Positions 34,691-45,674 of a stretch of DNA of 64,000 nt are shown piece after piece. The DNA lies in NCBI GenBank assembly GCA_027605045.1, contig JAQFWX010000015.1, forward strand, positions 1,100,455-1,164,454. The letters are read 5' to 3'. The DNA comes from Phallus indusiatus (taxonomy: Eukaryota > Basidiomycota > Agaricomycetes > Phallales > Phallaceae). Below the pieces are notes generated by a model. It saw only the letters and a program-made list of their open reading frames with translations. It did not search any database and was not told where the DNA came from. The stretch's first letter is position 1; every line of letters starts with the position of its first letter. Position numbers and translations under genes: made by a program.

Positions 34691-36599
34691 CATCGCGGTG
34701 ATACGGCGTTTTGCGCTAGTTTGCGGGATGTATATTACCACCCGCATCCTCGCGAGAACATATTTATAATGTTACGAATAAAGGTCTGAAAATGAAGGGC
34801 CGAAATGCGTAGGAAAAACGGGAGGATATGAAGGGAATGATATGCCTGGATGAAAATATCAAGATGCATGTCTGAATTGAAGGGAAGTCCCTTGGATAAT
34901 GAACGAAAAAAAACGTATAAAATCAGCCAGCTGTTCTTCCCATGTCACTGTGTTGAAATCCGATCCAGTACCCTGACGGTGTGAGCTCGTTTGACGACTT
35001 TTGTAAGATACCAACTTCTCCCAGCTTGTCGTGTTGACTCTGCATCAATGCCTGCTGCCAAAAGGCTGTTGATATCAGAGATCTGGAGTCGGACAAGTAA
35101 CAGCAAGAGATTCAATATGGACATCCTAATTCAATCAATTCAGCTGACGCCACGATGAAAATTATAGAAAAATACGCACTGCAAATGATATTCCGCGTCT
35201 TACACGAGACCAGCTTTCCTCAGCAGGACTACGTGCTTGCCGTTTAGCAGCCCTTTTGACATCTGAACAAACATGATGATGGGTATGGACCAGTAAACTC
35301 GCACCCATTTTCGATTCCTTAATTGCACAATCATTCAGAAACCCTATAACAAGCAGACGGCAGTTAGATTTGAAACTTGGTCGGAACCTTTCGGACATAG
35401 TTGATTTCAAATAGACGCTTACCGTGCAAGTCCATGCTTGCGTCATGTCAAGCACTGAGCCAAAGATGATCATACGTCTCCCCTTTACCAACTCGCCTTT
35501 CGCGCAATGGTTCTTGTTGCCACTTTGCAAACCAACAAAACAATGCCTTCCTTAGACGAAACAAGGCTCAAAAACACTGCGAATCCAAAGTCGGCTAGTC
35601 ACCCAGAAACCCCTTCTCCCGTATCTCCTGCACCCCTAACAGGCTCTAGATCACGCATTCCTCTTCTAACATATCCGCTCTATCCCGTCTTGCTTATCCG
35701 AAAAATCCAAGAAAGCAGGCGAAACAGCAGAGGCGTACAACTTTGTGTTCTCGACAACTAAGAATGACGGGTAAAGGTATGTTCAGTTTTTTGGTATACT
35801 TCCATCAATGAGACTGATTCCTATTTCCAAAAATGCTCCAAGCGGCATCTTCCTCAGCGGCCCAACCACCGGTACCCACACCTTCTTCGCGAACTAGATC
35901 TCCTTATTCACCCTGCAGCTCCTGCATTCCCACATCTTCGCCGTCTACTCAGGCACCACCACCGATGGAGGCGAATTCTCGCGGCGCACTGCGCCAATCA
36001 TCCTGCTCTAGCAACACTAGAACATTCGCTTCAAGTTCACTGCATCCTTGTCGTCGTCGCTGTAGCTTCCAATCACACCTCTATGCCTCTCGTCACCTAA
36101 TACAGCGCCCAATTCTTCTTGCCTAACTCCAATTAAAACCTCTTCGCAGGCCTGCTCCCGCCGACGCAACCCTCTCCGACCGCCTCAAACCTAACACCCA
36201 CCTCAGAATCACCACATTCATCCTTTCAACCGCCCGCATAATTTGCTCCTAGATTACGCTTGTGCAAAGTCTGTCTGTCCCTTGAGTACCTGAGTACTGG
36301 AGTCCTTGACAGGTGACTGTTGAAACGTTGACCGGTGAGCGCTCTCGCCTAACGCTTAAGTGAGGTCTGGAATACCTACGTTCTCTTCCAGATTGCACGC
36401 TCCCTACACCCAGATGACAAGTCGTCGCAGATACATTCCAATGTTACTTGTATTTCTACAGTTCATACAAAGCCATTGTCATTTGAACTCGCGGTCCAAA
36501 AGTTTTGGCCCTGAAGCGGGTGGATTCAGCCGGCACCACTACAATGATTATTTAAGACCCGTATAAGCCCTCCCATTGTTTTATCTCTTTTCCGCTTCC
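34691..36599. other. Gene-poor; degraded coding-like sequence near 35510-36290
   Basis: Proline/Ser-rich open segments on the plus strand at 35507-35761 and 35833-36126 are interrupted by stops in the better-looking frame (GIFLSGPTTGTHTFFAN followed by stops), which suggests a decayed gene. The end of the stretch is the promoter of gene X, with a tatttaag box near 36549 and a TC-rich leader before the ATG. Confidence 0.3.
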
Positions 36600-36764
36600 A
36601 TGTCTCAACCTCAAACCAAGACATATTCAAGCTTCCTGGTAGTACCAGGAAAATCTATTCGAAGAGAATTTGAGAGAAGTTGCATTATTAACAAAGTCTA
36701 TTTTCCCGAAACAGATGACAACGGTAGTGCCGATCGAGTCCAGCTGTTAATGACGGAGGATAAC
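36600..36764 (+). pseudogene. Gene X, 5' part, cut by Gypsy element A
   Basis: ATG at 36600 after a pyrimidine-rich leader. 55 codons are open (MSQPQTKTYSSFLVVPGK ... VQLLMTEDN) up to the LTR. The last five bases, ataac, are the target duplication; their partner is found at the inner edge of element B (gttat on the plus strand, 57594-57598). The continuing exon of this gene lies there on the minus strand. As it stands, translation would enter the LTR and stop after one further codon. No domain recognised. Confidence 0.65.
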
Positions 36765-37163
36765 TGTTAGGGCTACTCAGCTCAGGCTAGAGGGAGGGGA
36801 TCCTAAGATAATATATTGCGGAAAACACTAACTACTCACCTAGAGGGAGGGGATCCTAAGAGAACAAGCTTAGGGACCCTCACTCTAGGGACAGCGACTA
36901 TATACATGAAAAACGATAGCGCGGCGTGCGGCCCTGACACAGCTAAGTGCTAGGCGCCCGAACCGAACCTAAGCGACGTGATGTCACGGGCATCACGCCG
37001 AGTACGAGCGCGCGACGCGCGCGAGTAAAGAAAGTGAAATAGAGGCAGAACGAGGAAACGGAAAATGGAAGTAATGGACGGGAAATGTAAATGAAATAGA
37101 AATAAATATATACCGATGATAATAAATAAGGAAAGTAAGGGGACGCGGTAGCGTACCCTGACA
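36765..37163 (-). repeat. Element A 3' LTR
   Basis: 399 bp, same sequence as the other A LTR by eye. TGTCAGGG...CCCTAACA in the element's orientation, which differs slightly at the inner bases of the two ends. Contains duplicated gagggaggggatcctaag blocks. Confidence 0.95.
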
Positions 37164-37174
37164 CCATCCCCCCT

Positions 37175-40100
37175 TCAACGAGGCGGCGTCCCGACGCCTG
37201 TAGCTTCGACTAATGACGCTTGTAACTTAGAAAAATCAAACCGAGGGCGACGATGGAAAAGAAGGCCATTTATCGAGCGTGGCGCACTCGGATGTTCGCG
37301 GTGGAATTCCTTAATGAGATCTGGGGCTGCAATATTCGACTCGGGTTCCCACTGATCGTGCTCGGGACCATAGCCTTCCCAACGCACCTTATACTCGAGT
37401 CGTCTCCGGAAGACACGACTGTCCAGAATCCGTTCCACGACGTAGTGTTCACCGTCGTCTCTGACCTCAGGAGGTGGTGGAGCCTTAACACGACGACCCG
37501 GGATCGTATCTTCGACCTTTGGACGTAACTTCCCGACATGGAAGACGGGGTGGAGTCTTGACATCGACAGTGGTAGACGTAGCCTGTATGCATGGGATCC
37601 GACCTTGTTGACTATCGGAAATGGGCCTAGGTACCGATGCGACAATTTGGCGGAAGGTCTGGTGGTGCGGATGTCGCTCGAATCGAGGTATACCTTGTCG
37701 CCAACCTTGTATTCAGGTGCTGGGATGTGTTTCCGATCGTAATACTTGGCCATCTCGTCTTTCGACCTGGCTATAGCGGCCTTGGCTTCCTCTATCGTCG
37801 ATTCCATACGCGTCTTGAACTCGTTGACAGATTCGATCTTCGAGTCGGCAACCTGCGGTTCGAATCCCATACGAGGATGTCGTCCAGTGTCGAGCTCAAA
37901 AGGTGTCGAACGCGTGGCTGAGTGCACATGGTTGTTGTATGCGAACTCAGCCATGGGCAGCAGCTGGTCCCAGTCGTCCTGTCGCTCTGAGGTGAAGAGC
38001 CGAAGATACTGCTCGACTTCTGCATTGACGCGTTCTGTCTGACCATCGGTTTGAGGATGATATGCAGTAGAGGGTGCAAGCCGTATGCCAAGGAGCCTAG
38101 AAAGCTCCTGCGTGAAGCGGGACGCGAACTGGGGGCCCCTGTCAGAGATCACCTTCATGGGAAGCCCATGGAGCTTCCAGACGTGCTGGAGGTACAGTCG
38201 GGCCAGACCTGTCGCGTCAAGTGTCGTAAATGTCGGCACGAAATGAACCCGTTTGGTGAGAGAGTCGACGACAGAGAGGATCGCGTCGAAACCGTTGGAT
38301 TCTGGCAGCTCCACGATGAAGTCGACTGAGATGTGTTCCCAGGGTCGACTTGGCACTTCTGTGGGTCGGAGAAGTCCATAGGGGGCATGACGAGACGGTT
38401 TCGTACGTAGACACATGTCGCAGGCCTCTACATAGCGTTGTACATACCTAGAGACACCTGGCCACCAAAAGGTGCGCGAAACGAGCTCAAGAGTCTTGAA
38501 ACGACCCGGGTGACCACCGAGTTTGGTGTCGTGGTGTCTGGAAAGGATTTTCCGACGCAATTCGTCCACATTTGGCACATAAACCTTGCCGCGATAGTAG
38601 AGGAGGTCCTGGTCTTCAAACCATTCCGACGAGTGAGCCGAACGACCACCCAGTGCACGAAGTGTTGCAACGGCTTTGGACACACTATCCTCAACCTTGC
38701 CTTCCCGATTGGCCTTGCGAATCTGGCGTAGAAGATCCTCCTCCTCCCCCTTAAGACGGAATGTTTGCAGAGCATTGATTGCAAACATTTCGGGTCGGAT
38801 TAAGGTGACGCCACGATTGTCGTCCTTTCCCGAGCCATGATCTGGGCGACGGGACAAGCCATCAGGTTTACCCATCGACTTACCCGGTATATGCTGCAGA
38901 GTAAAGTCGAATCGTGAGAGATATACTGACCATCTGGCTTGACGACGATTGAGGTTACGCGCGGACATGAAATACTCGAGATTCTTGTGATCAGTCCGTA
39001 TGTCGATAGGGTGAGACGCGCCTTCAAGAAAGTGTCGCCATTCCTCTAAGGACCGTATGATAGCGAGCATCTCCTTGTCGTGAATCTCGTAGTTGCGTTC
39101 AACGGGACTGAGGGCCTTCGAGAAGAAAGCAACTGGGTGCCATTTACCGTCTTCGCTCGACAACTGTGAAAGAACTGCGCCTGTTGCAAAGTCGGAGCTG
39201 TCTGCTTCAACCCGGTAAGGATTAGCGGGGTTGGGGATGAGGAGAATAGGAGCAGAGGTGATTGACGACTTCAGAGTATCGAAAGCGTGCTGACAAGTGT
39301 CGGACCAGACGAAGGACGTATCCTTCTTGGTTAACCCGAACATGGGATTGGCAATACGCGCGAAATCCTTGATAAACCGACGGTAGAAGTTGGCGAAGCC
39401 CAGGAAGGACTGGACCTCCGTGACGTTCTTCGGGACAGGCCAGTCTCTGACACCCGAGACTTTCGCGGGATCCATCTCGACGGTGTTCTCGGAAATGACA
39501 ACACCCAAGTACTCGATCTTAGTCCGGCAGAACTCGCACTTCTCTGCCTTGAGATACAGTTTGTGTTCACGGAGACGTTCGAGAACGCGTCGTGTCACCC
39601 TGTCGTGCTGTTCCCGATCCCGAGTGTAAATGAGAATGTCGTCGATATAGACGGCAACGACACCTTCCGAGATCATGTCTTCAAAGATCTCATTCATCAT
39701 TGTCTGGAAGGTGGCAGGACTGTTAGTGAGACCAAAAACATCACCAAGGGCTCGAAGAGGCCACGATTGGTGCGGAAAGCGGCCTTCCACTCATCTCCTT
39801 CCTTTATCCGTACGTTGTTGTAACCCCAGCGCACGTCCAGCTTGGTAAAGTACCGGGCACCTTGCAGTTTGTTGATGAGTTCCGAGATCAGAGGCAGCGG
39901 GTAGCGATTCTTGATTGTCATGGCATTCAACGCGCGATAGTCCTGAATAAGGCGAAGAGAGCCATCTTTCTTCTTAATGAAGAACACCGGGGACGCCATG
40001 GGCGACTTGGAGGGCCGGATTCGTCCAGACGCAAGGTTCTCTTCCAGAAACGCATCTAACTCGGCCTGTTCGTTAGGTGACAGCGGGTAGATCTTGCAAG

Positions 40101-41118
40101 ACTTGGGCTCGGAACCTGGCACAAGTTCTATCGGGTGATCCCACTTCTTCGACTGCGGCAACGAATCGAATGACTCCTTCGAGAAAATGTCGGCAAAGTC
40201 GTGGAACATCTCTGGCACGATGTCCCGAAAACCCTTGGGAGCTGGTGCGTCTGCGTTGTTGGCGTGGGCCTGAGCCAGTCGCTGGGAGATAGTCTCGGTG
40301 GCATATATGCGGTGAGTGTCGGGCTCGTCGGGTAGCATTGATATCGCGAACAGTCGATCACCCTCTTCAATCTCAGACTCGACATCAACCAGGTCTGGTA
40401 TATCAGGATCATCGGCCTCAGTGTTGTCGAGCTCTGGTAAAGGTGCGCGTCGGATCTGTTGGAACGCGCGCTTAGAGAGCTTACCCGCTGGCCAGCGTGG
40501 AGCACAAGACCGACAACTGGGGCTGCAGCGCATGAACTCCACTTGACCAGTTGTGTAGTCTATGACGGGATTGTGAGCCTTGAACCACGGCAGCCCAAAT
40601 AGGACGGGATACTTGAGCGAGGTAACGGCGAACAAGGTGCGTTCGGAATGATCCCGAAATCGAACAACCAGGTCAACGACGTGGGTGATAGAGCCAGCGT
40701 GGTTGGGCGTACCATCAACGTTGAACACGGGAATTGGTTTAGCAAGACGCACGGAGGGAAGCCGATGTTTCTCGACAAAGTCGCGGTCGAGGAACATACC
40801 GCTAGCTCCAGTGTCCAGCATGGCCTTGCTGTGCAGCAGGGCTCCAGTGTCAACACTCTGTAGTTCCACCGGGATCTCTAGCTTCTGCGTACCAGCAGTA
40901 GCTGCGAGTCGGTATTCGCTTGGCAACGCGCGACGTTGAGAAGGCGACAGCATACATGGAGTTGAAACAGAGCGTGTAGCAGGTGGAGACGATTCTTCGG
41001 GTTTAGCAGGGGATGCAGCAGGGGTAGTTAGATTCGAATCAGAAGTGTCATTTTGTTCGCGATCTATGTACAAAATGTCGAATCTATTAGATGTCGGCAA
41101 CGAGGGTGCATCGTTCAC
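37175..41118 (-). pseudogene. pol: Element A pol: protease-RT-RNase H-integrase-chromodomain, one frameshift in RT
   Basis: The reading frame opens at 41118, in the -1 frame relative to gag and overlapping its stop by 4 nt, with no ATG; a -1 frameshift probably makes Gag-Pol. Protease MLDTGASGMFLDRDF is near 40800. RT starts around FFIKKKDGSLRLIQDYRALN, and its FGLTNSPATFQ block is split: the frame changes by -1 at a run of five T (near 39747), after which 37175-39790 is open to the end. YIDDILIY is the RT active site. RNase H is followed by the HHCC integrase zinc finger (GHPGRFKTL ... CDMCLRTK), the D,D-35-E core (ISDRGPQF, HPQTDGQTERVN) and a chromodomain (RLEYKVRWEGYGPEHDQWEP). Element B shares the same frame break. 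Confidence 0.85.
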
Positions 41119-42425
41119 TCGTCGCCGTTTTGAAAATCCTCTACCTCTGCTGCAGCTACAGTCTCTCCCTCTGTCAGAGCAGAGTCACCACGTGTCTGGG
41201 CTTCTAGCGCATCTTTCTGGGCCAGCAGATGCGCGATACTGTCGTCTAATTCCTCGGGTTGAAGATATCGGATGTCATACGCACGAGGGCATTCGCGAGC
41301 CCAATGGCCTGCTGCTCCACAGCGACGACACCTGGTTGATTCTGGGCCAGCACGTCGACGGGCAGCGTCAACGTCCATCGGATCATGCCTAACCTGTGGT
41401 GCAGGAGCAGGAGCCGCAGGTCTTGGAGGCAACGTGGGCACGATTTGAGATGCTGGCCTGGGAGGTGGATAGGGAGGAGCCTGATAGGAAGGGGCAGGGG
41501 GCCTCCTCTGGATCTGGAGGGTCTGATACGACGGAAAAGGGTTGGGGCGAGGTCGATTAATGGGGACAGCTGCGGGATTTGTCTGAGCCGTTCCAGAGCC
41601 CACGAGTCGACGGCGAGCAGCGGTGAAGGCCTCGTTGGCACGCCTGTCCATGTCAAACATGCGTGCTTGCCTGATCCAGCCTTCGTAGTCGTGGAGTGCG
41701 GGTCGGTCCTTCATCGTCGCTACCAGAGATGCAATTGCCGGGTCTAAACCATTACGAAAGTACGTGTTAATGGCGAGACCTTCCGTAAAGCCAGCGTGCT
41801 CAATGAGTACGCGGAAGGCGTCTACATATTCCTCTACAGTCCTGTTGCCTTGGACATAGCGGTTGGAGTAGAGGGTGTTGATGGCGTCTTCTTGCTCGGA
41901 TTGTGGAAAGAAATCGGCCTTGAATCTTTCCCGGAAGGCATCCCAGTCAGCGAAGGGCTTCTCTCCTCTTTGATACCTTTTCAGCATAGATTCGCTGAAG
42001 GTAAGGGCGCGACCTTCGTTCATGTACGACATCGCCCAGCCGATCTTGAGTTCATCAGTCTCGAAATCGCGACTGCATATACTCATGTAAAACTCGACAG
42101 TGTTCCAAAAGGCGCGACCCTTGGAGCGATCTCCGTCGAACGAAGGAGGTACAGCAGGTCGGGTATTTCGGGAAGAACGTGAACTGGCTTGATGCTCAGG
42201 AGCCGGTGGTTGTCCAGACGAGGACGCGTCGCCCACAGGGGAGTTTTGGGTTGGAGCAGCTCTAGCCGCGTCTCGGATGCTCTGCAGCACCTCAATCATC
42301 TGTGAGGCCTGGGATTCCTGTCTTGCCAGGCGGGCATCCATTTCCGCGAACTGCCGCATAATAATAGTCGCCACATCGTTGAGGGTGACGAGTGGGGGTG
42401 CAGAGGGTGGAGGAGAAGAGTCCAT
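41115..42425 (-). CDS. gag: Element A Gag
   Basis: 436 codons from the ATG at 42425. MDSSPPPSAPPLVTLND is followed by a capsid-like helical region (FWNTVEFYMSICSRDF, WDAFRERFKADFFPQSEQ, RTVEEYVDAFRVLIEHAGF) and one CCHC zinc knuckle (CRRCGAAGHWARECP) near the C-terminus, then an acidic tail. It forms the virus-like particle of the retrotransposon and binds its RNA. Intact. Confidence 0.9.
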   Translation of the reverse strand: MDSSPPPSAPPLVTLNDVATIIMRQFAEMDARLARQESQASQMIEVLQSIRDAARAAPTQNSPVGDASSSGQPPAPEHQASSRSSRNTRPAVPPSFDGDRSKGRAFWNTVEFYMSICSRDFETDELKIGWAMSYMNEGRALTFSESMLKRYQRGEKPFADWDAFRERFKADFFPQSEQEDAINTLYSNRYVQGNRTVEEYVDAFRVLIEHAGFTEGLAINTYFRNGLDPAIASLVATMKDRPALHDYEGWIRQARMFDMDRRANEAFTAARRRLVGSGTAQTNPAAVPINRPRPNPFPSYQTLQIQRRPPAPSYQAPPYPPPRPASQIVPTLPPRPAAPAPAPQVRHDPMDVDAARRRAGPESTRCRRCGAAGHWARECPRAYDIRYLQPEELDDSIAHLLAQKDALEAQTRGDSALTEGETVAAAEVEDFQNGDE

Positions 42426-42573
42426 GAGAGAGAGAAAGGAAAATGGGGTTTTTAAGATGGAGCAGAGGGGTCGGTTATAGACGGGACTCGAGGGAAAATA
42501 CGACACTGCGATAGTCGGTGTCGAGCGATTTTTCGATAGCGAGTGTCGATAAAAACGGCCAGTCTGCGAGTGG

Positions 42574-42584
42574 AAGCTTGTTCT
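42574..42584 (-). promoter_or_regulatory. Element A primer-binding site (self-priming type)
   Basis: AGAACAAGCTT on the minus strand, 2 nt inside the 5' LTR, is complementary to AAGCTTGTTCT within the LTR just downstream of the TATATA box. No match to a tRNA 3' end beginning TGG was seen. Confidence 0.65.
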
Positions 42585-42586
42585 AC

Positions 42587-42985
42587 TGTTAGGGCTACTC
42601 AGCTCAGGCTAGAGGGAGGGGATCCTAAGATAATATATTGCGGAAAACACTAACTACTCACCTAGAGGGAGGGGATCCTAAGAGAACAAGCTTAGGGACC
42701 CTCACTCTAGGGACAGCGACTATATACATGAAAAACGATAGCGCGGCGTGCGGCCCTGACACAGCTAAGTGCTAGGCGCCCGAACCGAACCTAAGCGACG
42801 TGATGTCACGGGCATCACGCCGAGTACGAGCGCGCGACGCGCGCGAGTAAAGAAAGTGAAATAGAGGCAGAACGAGGAAACGGAAAATGGAAGTAATGGA
42901 CGGGAAATGTAAATGAAATAGAAATAAATATATACCGATGATAATAAATAAGGAAAGTAAGGGGACGCGGTAGCGTACCCTGACA
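42587..42985 (-). repeat. Element A 5' LTR
   Basis: 399-bp direct repeat of 36765-37163. In the element's orientation it holds a TATATA box about 28-33 nt upstream of AAGCTTGTTCT, the predicted transcript start. Confidence 0.95.
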
Positions 42986-43018
42986 TAAAGCTGCTGAGAG
43001 AACACGAGCACTCGACAT
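42986..43018 (-). pseudogene. Gene Y, first 11 codons, cut off by the element A end
   Basis: ATG at 43018 in a strong context (ccaccATGtc on the minus strand). MSSARVLSAAL is open up to the LTR end at 42985. The 5-mer taaag at 42986-42990 is the reverse complement of cttta at 63801-63805, where the frame continues on the plus strand. In place, the ORF reads into the LTR. Confidence 0.65.
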
Positions 43019-43052
43019 GGTGGCGTTGAGGAACTTTTGCGCACCTCCAATC

Positions 43053-43444
43053 TAAGGCTGTTCACGGGTTATGACCTGCGGGTTTGGGTACCTGTTTTCA
43101 GGTACCCTTGGTCACCCAGACCCAGACCCGCACCCTTGCGGGTTTTGCCCACGGGTACCCGCGGTTTTAAGCGCCATACCCGCACCCGAAAAAAACCCGT
43201 TTTTTTTTGGGCACCCGCGGGTTTTTTGGGGTACCTGCAGGTACCCGCGGGTTTTCTATATAAAAATTTTCTGAAATTTGATGTTCAAACCCGCGGGTTT
43301 TGCAAAAAAATTTCAAAACCCAAACCCGCACCCTCGGGTCTTAAGCGAAATTAAACCCGCGGGTTTGGGTACCTGAACCCGCGGGTATTGTGACAGGTAC
43401 CTGTCACAGGTACCCGGGTATACCCATACCCGTGAACAGCCTTA
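43053..43444. mobile_element. hAT-type MITE, copy 2
   Basis: 392 bp, same 17-bp terminal inverted repeats as copy 1, flanked by the 8-bp duplication ctccaatc at 43045-43052 and 43445-43452. It differs from copy 1 at four positions by eye, each a CpG/TpG (or CpA) change. It sits in the shared upstream region of gene Y (minus) and gene V (plus). Confidence 0.9.
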
Positions 43445-43538
43445 CTCCAATCGCTGAGTAAGCCACGTGAGGTAACGCGCACCCTCGAACTTTGAAGAAC
43501 TCTGAAGTGGTCAACCAGTGCACAGTTGTGAAAATATA

Positions 43539-45270
43539 ATGAGTAGTTTGGATCCGGGTGGTAAGATATTCCAAGAATATTTCTTTATCTTATTGTATTA
43601 TTTCAGAATTTGAACTGGGTGAGAGTTTTGCTCGTTGCCGCTTATGTCCAGACATGAAGTGGATGCCAATGGCGAATGCACGCAAGCATGCCATGACTAA
43701 AAAGCATCGCGCATGTAACAAACAACTCGATTATGTTTTTACAACCAAGACCAATAAAACACGTGTAAATTCGATATCAGGTAGGAGCTTATGCTATCTA
43801 ATCACTATCAGCTTTTGAGATTTTGCACTTCATGAATCATAGAACCAAGATCTTGCTATAAGATGCCGCTATCGTTTGATTATGCAAATATCGATGAATC
43901 TGCCACATGCTCTCAGCAAATTGACAATCAGTATCCGCAATTATTCAACCCTTCAATCATGGGTGAACCATTCACGACAGTCCAGCAACAAGTCAGCGAC
44001 TGTATTGAAGAGTTGGGATTGTTCCCGTCTTTAGCCGTGGAAGAAGAACTACCTCTGGAGGACAATTGGACGCCAAATGAACCGGAAAAAGACCTTCCAT
44101 ATTCATTACATGGTACGTGTTGTCTCTCCCTTTATCGTCCCTCTTTAAATGAAATTGTAGATGAGTCAACGCTGCGAAGTGCGCCTAACAGAGCACCTAA
44201 GGAATGTGAGAAAGACCAAACAAAATTGTTGAACCACGGTGAATGGGCTCCATATCCATCTAAAGCGGTATGTGTGCCATATTTTTATCTCTCTCTCTAA
44301 CTATCTTACAATTATATGTATTTATTTTGAAGATATTTTTGACCGACCTCTTATTCACCTCCCCCAGGCTAAGGTTTTCTGAAACCCAGAAAAGGCAATC
44401 TTACGCTGGGGAAATGATCTTGGGGCACAAGATGTTCCAACGTTGACTGCGTTACAGAAGGTACAGGAGGCTCTTCGTGCTGCCATTGGCAACCCAACGA
44501 CAGAGAAACGTACGCCCAATGGAAATCTCTTTTACATCAATGAAATCAATTCTGCAATCGCCAAGGTTCGTATATTGGTGTCGTTTATTAGGTTTTCTGA
44601 TTGTTTTTTTAGGATCTTGCAAATCCTCTAGTCCGCCCTCATTTGATCTTCTACCCCCAGCGGTTTGACAACGGCATTATGTCGCAAACATGGCATGGCG
44701 CAAAATGGTTGTCCGAACTGCCAGATGACATGCTTACACCAATGGCAATTCATCCGAATGGGCAGCATTTCTACGTCGAAGAATTATGTATGTGCCAGGA
44801 CGGTTCATTGTTCATACCACAAAAGTGGTTTCTCAGGGAAGGAAATAGGCTATGGGCGAGTGGGGTAGATGTCAAGGAAACACCGGTGAGCATCGCACGG
44901 CAATTCTTCTTTCATTTATAGCTCAAATAATTATCACAGGCTGGACTACTTGTCGACACTCAATGTATCAACGAATATGCGCTTGAAGATTTACAGTTCA
45001 ATTATCTCAGATTAGAAGAGCAAAAAGAAATTAAATTTTCTGGTATGGTTGATCTCGCACTTGTAAATAATCTCACAGGTCACGGCTCTTCTAGATGAAT
45101 CATCCTCGTTTGCTGAAAAAATGCCCAATCACAAACGTGTTTTGGCTGCTGGGAGACCTTACTACACACTCCCAGTTATGCTTTTCCTTGACGATGTGTC
45201 AGGAAATGTCTCAAAGCAATGGAACAAACATAATGTTTGTTATATGTCGAACGCCTCCCTTCCACGCGAA
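43539..45270 (+). pseudogene. Gene V: zinc-finger, transposon-associated protein, 3' end lost at element C
   Basis: ATG at 43539. Exon 1 is 43539-43560, joined by a 46-nt intron to exon 2, with a C2H2-like finger (CRLCPDMKWMPMANARKHAM followed by TKKH). Later exons give LLFTSPRLRFSETQKRAIL, ALQKVQEALRAAIGNPTTEK, NLFYINEINSAIAK, YPQRFDNGIMSQTWHGAKWL and ELCMCQDGSLFIPQKWF, and finally VMLFLDDVSGNVSKQWNKHN and VCYMSNASLPRE. These blocks match a large Agaricomycete family of transposon-linked proteins whose members normally continue well beyond this point. The frame runs straight into the LTR of element C at 45271, so the gene is truncated; its 3' part is not in the window. Confidence 0.75.
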
Positions 45271-45589
45271 TGTAACGGATCCACCGTATGCGGTGGATTG
45301 AGTATATGCCACTTGGGCATATGCAGAGGGCTTCGCCCTCTGCAGTAATTACTATTAGTACTTCTAATAATAGAGGCGCTTAACGCCTCTGGCTCGCCGT
45401 GACGCGGCGAGCCATTATGTAATAACTGTACATTAGTAGTAGTTACGCGCGTGCTGATTCAGCACGCGCATTTTGTTTTTACACCATAATAATACAGCAC
45501 CCTTGGTCTGTTATATTGGTGTGAGGACTACAGCGTGATAAAACTTGTGTACCGTACGCGGTACACTATAAAAAGTAACGAGCGTTACA
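45271..45589 (+). repeat. Element C 5' LTR
   Basis: 319 bp made largely of adjacent hairpins: stems of 8 bp at 45279-45298, 9 bp at 45323-45343, 7 bp at 45372-45390, 9 bp at 45391-45413, 10 bp at 45447-45469 and 8 bp at 45547-45566. A TATAAAA sits at 45567-45573, unusually close to the LTR end. Confidence 0.9.
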
Positions 45590-45674
45590 TCTTTTTTAAC
45601 ACCAAAGGCGTTAAAAACAACCCGCCGCTGTATTAAGCAAGCGAAATTAACCCTTCCTATTACAGGAGGATTCA

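Larger units (their letters stand above)
36765..42985 (-). mobile_element. Ty3/Gypsy chromovirus, element A
   Basis: 6221 bp with two 399-bp LTRs (36765-37163, 42587-42985) that look identical by eye. They begin tgttaggg and end ccctgaca on the plus strand. Gag, protease, reverse transcriptase, RNase H, integrase and a chromodomain follow in that order on the minus strand. The primer-binding site is at 42574-42584 and the polypurine tract at 37164-37180 (minus). The flanking 5-mers ataac and taaag do not match each other: see the inversion finding. It is a near-identical inverted copy of element B. Confidence 0.95.

Noticed and set aside
36943..37178. ORFs inside the Gypsy LTRs (SGYATASPYFPYLL and similar)
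   Set aside because: They occur identically in all four LTRs and are chance readings of LTR sequence.
45271..45610. CRISPR-like or integron-like array in the LTR because of regular hairpins
   Set aside because: The hairpins differ in sequence and the genome is a fungal nuclear one; they belong to the element-wide inverted-repeat pattern.
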